Source: CAWHOW01 sp050013795 | GTDB lineage: Bacteria > Bacteroidota > Bacteroidia > Bacteroidales > CG2-30-32-10 | Direction of reading: 5' to 3' | Length of the DNA stretch: 5,945 bases | Assembly (NCBI GenBank): GCA_050013795.1 | Contig: JBEKEO010000196.1 | Location: 1 to 5,945, forward strand | Part shown: positions 1 to 5,872 of the stretch, piece after piece | Position numbering within the stretch: position 1 is the stretch's first letter | Layout of the letters: every line of letters begins with the position of its first letter | Program-made: the position numbers and the translations under genes | Notes under the pieces: generated by a model | Databases searched by the model: none | Told to the model about the DNA's origin: nothing | The model's input: only the letters and a program-made list of their open reading frames with translations

Positions 1-647
1 CACGAATCCCAGCTTCTTTGCGAAAAGCGGAATGCAATATCATCGCTCAACTGGTAATTCTTAAGTAATATTTTCAGTTTAGGATTAATGGAATTGCAAT
101 ACATAAAATTAGGACTCTTCCATCCAAGCACATGCTTGGCGCCTTCGGTAAGCATAGTGTGATAACCCATTTCGGCAACCATCTCCCCTATCCCGTCGGA
201 ATAAATAAGCTCTGTATTCCTGAATGTAACAGGCTTCTGTCCGAACAGCTTTTGTACCTTTTCCGATTGCTGCTTTACCTGGCTTTGAAATTCGGTTTTA
301 CTTTTCAGTGAGCTGAGTGAGTGTGAATATGTTTCTGCAATAAATTCTACGCAACCTGTGGCAGCCAGTTTCTGAAAGCTTTCAATAACATCAGGGGTGT
401 ACATTTCAAACTGGTCGAGGGCAGTACCGGAAATAGAATAACTTATTTTAAATGATGTTCCAAATTCTCTGATAAGGTCAAGCATGGTGTTATTAGTAGG
501 GATATAGCATTTATCGGCTACCCTGCGCAAAATATAACGGTTAGCATAATCATCAAAATAATGATGGTTCACTCCTATATCGAAAAACCTGTACAATCGC
601 AAACGGAACGGCTGATGAACCTGAAAATAAAAACAAATTGCTCTCAT
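1..647 (-). CDS. GH57 family alpha-amylase-like glycoside hydrolase, N-terminal part (cut by window edge)
   Basis: I read this by translating the minus strand from the ATG at 647-645. It stays open for 215 residues and runs off the left edge, so the 3' end is outside the window. The protein begins MRAICFYFQVHQPFRLRLYR. The HQP at residues 11-13 is GH57 conserved region 1. GCVEFIAETYSH at residues 98-109 fits region 2. FRNTELIY at residues 142-149 fits region 3, which makes Glu146 the predicted catalytic nucleophile. The catalytic Asp of region 4 lies beyond the edge. GH57 enzymes are retaining alpha-glucan hydrolases or transferases with a (beta/alpha)7 barrel, and bacterial amylase-type members usually exceed 400 residues, so about half is visible. 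There is no signal peptide, so it is probably cytoplasmic. It is the third gene of the debranching enzyme/glycosyltransferase operon, 78 bp after the preceding stop. The exact specificity (alpha-amylase or 4-alpha-glucanotransferase) cannot be decided from this part. Confidence 0.9.
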   Translation of the reverse strand, partial: MRAICFYFQVHQPFRLRLYRFFDIGVNHHYFDDYANRYILRRVADKCYIPTNNTMLDLIREFGTSFKISYSISGTALDQFEMYTPDVIESFQKLAATGCVEFIAETYSHSLSSLKSKTEFQSQVKQQSEKVQKLFGQKPVTFRNTELIYSDGIGEMVAEMGYHTMLTEGAKHVLGWKSPNFMYCNSINPKLKILLKNYQLSDDIAFRFSQRSWDS

Positions 648-686
648 TTGATATGTTGAATTACTTTTAAATTATTACTTATTTTA

Positions 687-723
687 ACTCTAGGCACTCC
701 AAACTTTAGTGCACTTTAAGTAC
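687..723. repeat. Short degenerate tandem repeat, consensus near ACTTTAGTGC
   Basis: On the plus strand the gap between the GH57 and glycosyltransferase genes reads as about four back-to-back units of 8-11 nt: ACTCTAGGC (687-695), ACTCCAAA (696-703), ACTTTAGTGC (703-712, sharing one base with the previous unit) and ACTTTAAGTAC (713-723). The last two units are the clearest. An 8-bp palindrome, AGTGCACT, sits at 708-715 across their junction. The array ends 2 bp before the glycosyltransferase stop codon. Its function is unknown. It could be a decayed intergenic repeat or part of an mRNA structure between the two cistrons. The unit boundaries are my reading by eye. Confidence 0.45.
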
Positions 724-725
724 TC

Positions 726-2021
726 TTATTTATTTGCCCTTCCTAATGCTGTTTCATACACTAAACGCACTTTAATGGCAGAATCTTCCCACTTCATATT
801 ATTCACTTCTTCTTTTCCATATTTAATGAACATTCTTGATAGCGCATCATAGTGAAGCAATCCGTAAATAGAATCGGAAAGTGCATCAATATCCCAGAAA
901 TCCACTTTCAGCGCATGGCGCAATATTTCTGCAACACCAGACTGTTTTGAAATTACAACAGGGACATTAGAACGCAATGCTTCAAGCGGTGAAATACCAA
1001 AAGGCTCGGAAACAGAGGGCATCACATACACATCGCTCATGGCAAACATGGTGTCAACCTCATCCCCTTTAAGGAATCCGGTAAAATGAAACTTTGTGGC
1101 TATCCTTAACTGAGCAACTCGCTTTATCATCCTGTTCAACATGTCTCCCTGCCCTGCCATGACAAAACGAACATTATCATCTTTCTGTAACACTTTGTAT
1201 GCAGCTTCCACAAAATAATCAGGGCCTTTCTGGAAAGTAACGCGTCCAAGAAAAGTAACTATCTTTTCTTTCACATGCTTTTTTGCATGAATAACATCGG
1301 GATGGATAGTAGGCTCCACAGCATTATGCACTGTAACGACCTTATCAGGATCGATGCCATACCTGTCGATAACGATCTGACGGGTAAGATGACTAACAGT
1401 TACAACCATATCGGCCACCTCCATACCTTTACGTTCAATATCGTAAACATTCTGGTTGATATTCTCGCCTGAACGGTCGAATTCAGTAGCATGCACATGT
1501 ACCACCAAAGGTTTCCCGCTTATTTTCTTAGCTGCAATACCAGCAGGATATGTAAGCCAGTCATGGGCATGGATTATATCAAAGTTATTTGATGCTGCGA
1601 TATGCGATGCAACCAGAGCATACCTTGAAACTTCAAGCATCAGGTCTTTGCCATACTTCCCTGAAAAGATAAATTTACTGGAAAAGACTGACTGGTCAAT
1701 ATCTGTATGATCTAATAAATTCTCTTTAGTAATTCTTTCAAACTCTTCAGGAGAGACATAAGGGATCAGGTTGGAACCAATTTCCATATATGTTATTTGC
1801 TTCCAGTATTCCTGATATATTTCATCTTTTATATTAATAATAATATCGCTTGCATTCACTATCCTCACTGCTTCCTGGTTTTCATCACCATAAGCTCTTG
1901 GCACAACAAACATCACCTGAACTCCCTGCTTCAGCAAAGCTTTGGTAAGGCCGAAGCATGCTGTCCCCAAACCTCCAGTAATATGAGGAGGAAACTCCCA
2001 TCCAAACATTAAAACTCTCAT
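726..2021 (-). CDS. Glycogen-synthase-like glycosyltransferase (GT4/GT5 GT-B fold)
   Basis: This is a complete 431-residue gene, ATG at 2021-2019 to TAA at 728-726. The N-terminal Rossmann domain (about residues 1-190) opens with MRVLMFGWEFPPHITGGLG, the glycine-rich acceptor/donor loop of starch/glycogen synthase-like enzymes. It also contains HAHDWLTYPAG (151-161) and HVHATEFDR (175-183). The C-terminal GT1-type domain (about 200-425) has TVSHLT (208-213), HNAVEP (232-237), GRVTFQKG (259-266) with Arg260 and Lys265 as the likely nucleotide-phosphate contacts, and the E-x7-E motif in SEPFGISPLE (Glu339, Glu347). Members of this retaining GT-B group move glucose from a nucleotide sugar onto an alpha-glucan, and the neighbours support that role. 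The lysine of the classical GlgA KTGGL loop is replaced here by Ile14. No signal peptide is seen, so it should be cytoplasmic. The start lies 12 bp after the debranching-enzyme stop, so the two genes are very likely co-transcribed. The donor (ADP-glucose or UDP-glucose) cannot be told from sequence alone. Confidence 0.9.
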   Translation of the reverse strand: MRVLMFGWEFPPHITGGLGTACFGLTKALLKQGVQVMFVVPRAYGDENQEAVRIVNASDIIINIKDEIYQEYWKQITYMEIGSNLIPYVSPEEFERITKENLLDHTDIDQSVFSSKFIFSGKYGKDLMLEVSRYALVASHIAASNNFDIIHAHDWLTYPAGIAAKKISGKPLVVHVHATEFDRSGENINQNVYDIERKGMEVADMVVTVSHLTRQIVIDRYGIDPDKVVTVHNAVEPTIHPDVIHAKKHVKEKIVTFLGRVTFQKGPDYFVEAAYKVLQKDDNVRFVMAGQGDMLNRMIKRVAQLRIATKFHFTGFLKGDEVDTMFAMSDVYVMPSVSEPFGISPLEALRSNVPVVISKQSGVAEILRHALKVDFWDIDALSDSIYGLLHYDALSRMFIKYGKEEVNNMKWEDSAIKVRLVYETALGRANK

Positions 2022-2033
2022 CTTACTGCATTT

Positions 2034-3986
2034 TTAATCACTATTCTCAACCTTTTCAATCATCTTACGCATCCTGAGTATCTCGCCAACGCTCCATGCC
2101 TGCGATAAAGCGCCGACAGCCTTATGAGGGGGATCGCCCTCATATATTTCTGCTATGGTTCCAACACAATATTCTTTCATGGCAGAATCAAAACCATCAT
2201 ATAAGCTTTTAATAAGCGAAAGACCGCTTTTACCATGCACCTTTAGATAACCTTCGGCGAAATGCCCCAGCAGCCATGGCCACACAGTTCCCTGGTGATA
2301 AGCTATATCTCTTTCTTTCTGATCGCCGGAATATGAACCTTTATAATCGGGATGTTTAGGTGTAAGTGTACGAAGTCCCCTCGGTGTAAGCAATTCCTGC
2401 TGCACCCTTTCAAGTACTAATTGCCGTATCTTATCACTTAATGGAGAATATGGCAGTGAAGTAGCAAAAACCATATTTGGCCTTACTGTCCAGTCTTTAT
2501 AACTGCCGCAAACATAATCAGCAAGGTAACCCTTTTCTTTATTCCAGAAAGTATCTTTAAACACATTAGGGAAATTATCAGCTACCGGTTGCCATTCATC
2601 AGTAAAACTTTTCACGTTGGCAAGTTTAGCAACTTCCAGGGCAAACATGATGGCATTATACCACAATGCATTTAATTCCACTGTCATTCCGATTCGTGGC
2701 GTAACAGGTTTCCCTGCAACAACAGCATCCATCCAGGTTACAGCTTTTCCAAGTTCTCCTGCATAGATCAACCCGTTCTCCTGCATCTTGATATTGAACA
2801 TTGTTCCATCCCTGAAACCTTCAAGTATCAATATAAGTTTACGACCGTATTCTTTCCAGATTGTTTCTTTTGTGCCTGTATATTCAGCATATTGCTGCAA
2901 AGCCCAGAAAAACCAAAGCGGTGCATCGGCTGAATTGTACACAGCCTGATTTCCATGTCCTACATTAGGAAACAAAGGACCGTGCAATTCGGAAACCATT
3001 GTATCGAGAACAGCTTTGCAGGTCTTGGGATCATCGATAGCCAGTGTGATACCGGGCAATGCAATAAATGTATCTCTTCCCCATCGCCCAAACCATGGGA
3101 AACCTGCCATTACTTCTGTTTTCTTATCCCTGCGTACTATGAACTGATGCGCTGAATTGATAAGGTTATTGACAAAACTGTCTCTTGGAATCCTATGCTT
3201 TATCTCCGTTGTAAAAAGTTTCTTAAGTGTGGTAGGATTTTTCTCTGAAGTTCCAACTGACAGTACAATAGCTTCACCTTTTTTAAGTGGAACTTCAAAA
3301 AAACCGGGAACAAAAAGGTCTTCCTGGTAATCATATCCTCTTAGTTGTTCCTGGGTATATTCAACATTGTAATTCCAGTCGGGGGCATGTGTATATTCTA
3401 CCTTTTTGGAGAACTGCATGAAAAGGTTCGAATAACCGGCATACATACGATACTTAATTCCGTTCTCAATCGCTTCGTATTTTCTTTCTACAAAAACATT
3501 GGCACGGCAAAGTTTATGGATATTCCTGAAAGCAAGAAAAGGTTTTATTCTTAAAACAGTAGGAGAATGTGCGTCTTCCAATGTGTAGCGGACTAATAAC
3601 CTTTCATCGTCAAGGGCAAGCAGCAACTCCATGGCAAGAATAACACCGCCAACACGGAAAGTAAGTTTAGGAATAGGTTCTGTAGTAAAATCGCTGAAAT
3701 ATTTATGTCCTTTAGGATAGTATACACCACCCGGATACTTATGAATGCCAAAATTAAATTCGGCTTCTCTTTGAATAACAGTAATATCGAGCGATGACAG
3801 CAACACATGGTTTTCGCCGTCAATGGTGGGCTGAGGCGCAACCAACAATCCATGATATTTCCGTGTATTGCATCCCAGTATAGTTGTACATGCGTATGAA
3901 CCTGCACGGTTTGAACGCAGCAATTCCCTGTTTAAAGAATATTCGAGGTTTACAAGCTGATTTTTATCAAAGTTTATGTAACTCAT
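2034..3986 (-). CDS. Glycogen debranching enzyme, amylo-alpha-1,6-glucosidase type (GH133)
   Basis: This is a complete 650-residue gene, ATG at 3986-3984 to TAA at 2036-2034. The N-terminal domain (about 1-240) carries the family signature LRSNRAGSYACTT (23-35) followed by NTRKYHGLLVAPQP (40-53), typical of bacterial and archaeal GDE_N. The C-terminal (alpha/alpha)6-barrel GDE_C domain (about 275-640) has AGFPWFGRWGRDTFIALPG (294-312), NSADAPLWFFWALQQY (351-366), TWMDA (417-421, Asp420), TPRIGMTVELNALWYN (429-444, Glu437), YHQGTVWPWLLGHF (563-576) and EIYEGDPPHKAVGALSQAWS (613-632). The length and motif order match intact family members. The family hydrolyses alpha-1,6-linked glucosyl branch stubs of glycogen. 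Acidic residues in the GDE_C domain do the catalysis, but I do not assign the exact pair. There is no signal peptide, so it is probably cytoplasmic. It is the first gene of the operon and has its own TAnnTTTG promoter, with a predicted leader of about 26 nt. Confidence 0.95.
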   Translation of the reverse strand: MSYINFDKNQLVNLEYSLNRELLRSNRAGSYACTTILGCNTRKYHGLLVAPQPTIDGENHVLLSSLDITVIQREAEFNFGIHKYPGGVYYPKGHKYFSDFTTEPIPKLTFRVGGVILAMELLLALDDERLLVRYTLEDAHSPTVLRIKPFLAFRNIHKLCRANVFVERKYEAIENGIKYRMYAGYSNLFMQFSKKVEYTHAPDWNYNVEYTQEQLRGYDYQEDLFVPGFFEVPLKKGEAIVLSVGTSEKNPTTLKKLFTTEIKHRIPRDSFVNNLINSAHQFIVRRDKKTEVMAGFPWFGRWGRDTFIALPGITLAIDDPKTCKAVLDTMVSELHGPLFPNVGHGNQAVYNSADAPLWFFWALQQYAEYTGTKETIWKEYGRKLILILEGFRDGTMFNIKMQENGLIYAGELGKAVTWMDAVVAGKPVTPRIGMTVELNALWYNAIMFALEVAKLANVKSFTDEWQPVADNFPNVFKDTFWNKEKGYLADYVCGSYKDWTVRPNMVFATSLPYSPLSDKIRQLVLERVQQELLTPRGLRTLTPKHPDYKGSYSGDQKERDIAYHQGTVWPWLLGHFAEGYLKVHGKSGLSLIKSLYDGFDSAMKEYCVGTIAEIYEGDPPHKAVGALSQAWSVGEILRMRKMIEKVENSD

Positions 3987-4017
3987 AATCAGGTATACTT
4001 AATAGAAAAATTAGCTG

Positions 4018-4025
4018 CAAAGGTA
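4018..4025 (-). promoter_or_regulatory. Predicted -7 box TACCTTTG, promoter of the glycogen operon
   Basis: Read on the minus strand, this is TACCTTTG followed by CAGC, an exact match to the Bacteroidota housekeeping sigma -7 consensus TAnnTTTG. No clear TTG is present at the usual -33 distance of about 20 nt upstream, where the sequence is AT-rich and palindromic. The expected transcription start is near 4012-4014, giving a leader of about 26 nt before the debranching-enzyme ATG at 3986. It is the only good promoter I see for the three minus-strand genes. Confidence 0.65.
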
Positions 4026-4039
4026 CTAATTTATCTATA

Positions 4040-4054
4040 AGAATTATTAATTCT
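4040..4054. repeat. Perfect 15-nt inverted repeat over the -33 region of the glycogen operon promoter
   Basis: The sequence is AGAATTATTAATTCT: 7-bp arms around one central T at 4047. It is centred about 22 nt upstream of the TACCTTTG box, so it covers the position where the -33 element should sit. A repressor or activator site is possible. The sequence is all A/T apart from one G and one C, so chance is a real alternative. Confidence 0.35.
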
Positions 4055-4210
4055 ATGTTAAATAAACGCATTTTATTAATTAAGGATTAAAAGATTAAAT
4101 AGTATTTCTGTCATCGTTCCGGTAATTCAATATTGAAATTTAAATTGATAAATCTTCAATACGCAATTTACAATAATATACTAAATTTTACGTTAATAGG
4201 CATTATTAAT

Positions 4211-4218
4211 TACTTTTG
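4211..4218 (+). promoter_or_regulatory. Predicted -7 box TACTTTTG, promoter of the lipoprotein gene
   Basis: TACTTTTG matches TAnnTTTG exactly and continues as CAGC, as in the opposing promoter. The -33 region is weak: TTA at 4193-4195 stands where TTG is expected. Transcription should begin around 4222-4225, only about 4-7 nt before the ATG at 4229. This position argues against any start codon upstream of 4211. Confidence 0.65.
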
Positions 4219-4228
4219 CAGCAAGAGT

Positions 4229-5674
4229 ATGATCAAGAAATCGTTTAGATATATTACCATTGCTTTCTTTGCTGTATTGTTTTTCTCTACCTCATGCAGG
4301 AAAGATAAATTGATGACGGACTCAAGCGCAAAACTTGCATTTTCGAGCAATTCAATACTCTTTGACACAGTTTTTACCACTGTAGGTTCCACAACCATGC
4401 CGCTGGTTGTTCATAACAATTACAAAGAAAAAATAAATATTTCTTCTATAAAACTTGCGGGAGGTAATAGTTCCAATTTCAAAATCAATATTGACGGAAC
4501 ACCTGCTACGCAAGTAAACAACCTTGAAATTGCAGCAAAGGACAGTATTTATATTTTTATTAAAGTAACCGTTAACCCTAACAGTAGCAATTCGCCTTTT
4601 GTTATAAGCGATTCTATTCTTTTTGAAACGAATGGAAATCTCCAATCAGTTAAGCTTGTGGCATGGGGACAGAATGCTTATTATTATACTCCTAATCATT
4701 TCCCAGCCAATTTCCCTCCTTATTCAATTATTAAATGCAATGATGTTTGGAAAAATGACAAACCTCATGTTATATATGGATATGCTGCTGTTGATACGGG
4801 TTGCACGCTTACCATTATGGAGAATACAAGGGTATATCTTCATCAGAATGCTGTTCTCTGGATATACAAGGATGGTACACTAAAAGTTGAAGGAGAACTT
4901 GGGAATCCTGTTACTTTCCAAGGTGACAGGCTGGAAAATGATTATCAAAATGTGCCCGGACAATGGGGTAAAATATGGATAACACAAGGGCGAGAATGCA
5001 ATATTAATTATGCTGTTATTAAGAACGGAATAGTAGGAATACAAGTGGATACTCTACCCGATAACTGCACTGCTCCCGCATTAAAAATAACAAACACTAT
5101 CATCGAGAATATGAGTGCTGCCGGTATTTTTGCACAAGGTTCCTGGGTTGAAGGATACAATTGTGTTATTGGCAACTGCGGTCAGTATGCTGTACTGCTT
5201 AACATCGGAGGAAAATATAATTTCAAACATTGCACTATTGGAAATTACTGGGATTACACCGTCAGGCAAACAGCATCATTGGATCTGAACGACTGGTATC
5301 AGGATATTTATAATAATTATCATGGTCGTGACCTCAATGCTTATTTCGGTAATTGTATTGTTTACGGAAACCTTAGTGAAGAAATACAATTAGATAAATA
5401 TACCAGCGCTGCCTTTAATTACAATTTCGATCATTGCCTGTTAAAAACACAAATGAACACTTCAACTAGTTTCCAAGATTCTTGCAATATCTGTATCTTT
5501 AATAATGATCCTTTGTTTTCTGATTATGCAAATAATAATTATCAGCTTGGCACAGGTTCGGCAGCTATTGAGAAGGGTTTAATGAGTATTGCGCTTACTG
5601 TTCCTTTTGATATCCTTCGTCATAACCGCACTACTAAAATAGCTCCCGATATCGGAGCTTATGAAGCTAAATAA
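4229..5674 (+). CDS. Putative surface lipoprotein with Ig-like (Hydin-type) domain, beta-helix and C-terminal DIGAYE tail
   Basis: This is a complete 481-residue protein, ATG 4229 to TAA 5674. I chose this start because the signal peptide begins exactly here: MIKKSFRY, then the hydrophobic ITIAFFAVLFF, then STSC with the lipid-attachment Cys23. An in-frame ATG at 4133 would add 32 residues before the signal and would lie upstream of the promoter. The sequence after Cys23 is RKDK, a partial match to the K-(D/E)2 surface export signal of Bacteroidota lipoproteins. Residues about 36-147 form an Ig-like, beta-rich domain (FDTVFTTVGSTT, then SDSILFETNG, ending VAWGQNA) similar to Hydin/ASPM-type repeats. 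Residues about 185-400 resemble right-handed beta-helix coils, with repeats such as GTLKVEGELGNPVTFQGD, NINYAVIKNG, ITNTIIENMSAAGIFA and YNFKHCTIGNY. The C-terminus has NDPLFSDYANNNYQLGTGSA and closes with PDIGAYEAK, the tail often called choice-of-anchor Q. The ligand or substrate is unknown. No catalytic residues can be assigned, and nothing links it to the neighbouring glycogen genes. Confidence 0.85.
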   Translation: MIKKSFRYITIAFFAVLFFSTSCRKDKLMTDSSAKLAFSSNSILFDTVFTTVGSTTMPLVVHNNYKEKINISSIKLAGGNSSNFKINIDGTPATQVNNLEIAAKDSIYIFIKVTVNPNSSNSPFVISDSILFETNGNLQSVKLVAWGQNAYYYTPNHFPANFPPYSIIKCNDVWKNDKPHVIYGYAAVDTGCTLTIMENTRVYLHQNAVLWIYKDGTLKVEGELGNPVTFQGDRLENDYQNVPGQWGKIWITQGRECNINYAVIKNGIVGIQVDTLPDNCTAPALKITNTIIENMSAAGIFAQGSWVEGYNCVIGNCGQYAVLLNIGGKYNFKHCTIGNYWDYTVRQTASLDLNDWYQDIYNNYHGRDLNAYFGNCIVYGNLSEEIQLDKYTSAAFNYNFDHCLLKTQMNTSTSFQDSCNICIFNNDPLFSDYANNNYQLGTGSAAIEKGLMSIALTVPFDILRHNRTTKIAPDIGAYEAK

Positions 5675-5731
5675 CCTATCTTATTTCTATTGGTAAAGTG
5701 AAGAATACTTGCATAAATTTTAGCCAGTCAT

Positions 5732-5762
5732 TTGTGTATCTTTAAAAATTCACGTAGGTTTG
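5732..5762 (+). promoter_or_regulatory. Predicted promoter of the tRNA-Ser gene (TTG - 20 nt - TAGGTTTG)
   Basis: TTG at 5732-5734 and TAGGTTTG at 5755-5762 are separated by 20 nt. This matches the Bacteroidota -33/-7 consensus (TTG, about 17-23 nt, TAnnTTTG) and is the most complete promoter in the window. The predicted start is around 5766-5769, about 15-18 nt before the mature tRNA 5' end. It shows that the tRNA does not depend on read-through from the lipoprotein gene. An overlapping weaker TATCTTTA lies at 5737-5744. Confidence 0.75.
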
Positions 5763-5775
5763 CAATTAAATTGCA
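5761..5775. repeat. Perfect 15-nt inverted repeat at the tRNA transcription start
   Basis: TGCAATTAAATTGCA has 7-bp arms around a central A at 5768. It begins in the last two bases of the -7 box and spans the predicted transcription start. It could be a protein-binding site or a small hairpin in the tRNA 5' leader. A one-base centre gives no stable RNA loop, so a DNA-level site is the more natural reading. Chance cannot be excluded. Confidence 0.4.
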
Positions 5776-5783
5776 CACTTTGA

Positions 5784-5872
5784 GGAGAGATGGCAGAGCG
5801 GTCGAATGCGGCGGTCTCGAAAACCGTTGTCCGTCGTAAGATGGACCGGGGGTTCGAATCCCTCTCTCTCCG
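5784..5872 (+). tRNA. tRNA-Ser (anticodon CGA)
   Basis: I could fold the whole class II cloverleaf by hand. The acceptor stem is GGAGAGA (5784-5790) with TCTCTCC (5865-5871), discriminator G at 5872. The D stem is GCA (5793-5795) with TGC (5807-5809). The anticodon stem is GCGGT (5811-5815) with ACCGT (5823-5827), closing loop CTCGAAA with anticodon CGA at 5818-5820. The long variable arm is TCCGTC (5830-5835) with GATGGA (5840-5845) around loop GTAA, as expected for serine. The T arm is GGGGG (5848-5852) with CCCTC (5860-5864) around TTCGAAT. It decodes UCG. The 3' CCA is not encoded, since the genome reads CAA after the discriminator, so it must be added by tRNA nucleotidyltransferase. Confidence 0.97.

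Larger units (their letters stand above)
3987..4228. other. Divergent intergenic region with two outward promoters
   Basis: This is 242 bp of very AT-rich DNA between two divergently transcribed genes. I see no convincing coding sequence. A reading frame is open from 4133 into the lipoprotein gene, but it precedes that gene's promoter and signal peptide. Besides the two -7 boxes and the palindrome listed separately, it holds the perfect 12-bp palindrome TTCAATATTGAA (4126-4137) near the middle. That could be an operator or chance in AT-rich sequence. Confidence 0.7.

Noticed and set aside
700..708. Minus-strand TAAAGTTTG as a possible promoter box for the GH57 gene
   Set aside because: It has three bases instead of two between TA and TTTG, and no -33 TTG at a suitable distance, so it does not meet the consensus.
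1275..2012. Three plus-strand open frames (1275-1472, 1456-1710, 1797-2012) opposite the glycosyltransferase gene
   Set aside because: They lie entirely antisense to a gene with clear family motifs, show no recognisable domains, and have no promoter in front.
2023..2031. Minus-strand mini-ORF ATG CAG TAA just before the glycosyltransferase start
   Set aside because: It is only two codons, and such a sequence is expected by chance in a 12-bp spacer. Nothing suggests a regulatory leader peptide.
2955..3907. Open frames inside the debranching-enzyme gene (2955-3155 plus, 3345-3554 plus, 3593-3907 minus in another frame)
   Set aside because: They are shadows of the conserved GH133 reading frame, with no motif or promoter of their own.
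4133..4228. 32-codon N-terminal extension of the lipoprotein gene
   Set aside because: It lies upstream of and across the TACTTTTG promoter box, and it would bury the signal peptide and lipobox inside the protein.
4210..5269. Other-frame open frames in the lipoprotein gene (4210-4398 minus, 4352-4645 minus, 4623-4883 plus, 5081-5269 minus)
   Set aside because: They have no family signature, no promoter and full overlap with a better-supported gene.
5675..5731. Possible terminator after the lipoprotein gene (weak AAGT...ACTT pairing near 5698-5710)
   Set aside because: Only four base pairs with no GC-rich stem or following T run, so it is not a credible intrinsic terminator.
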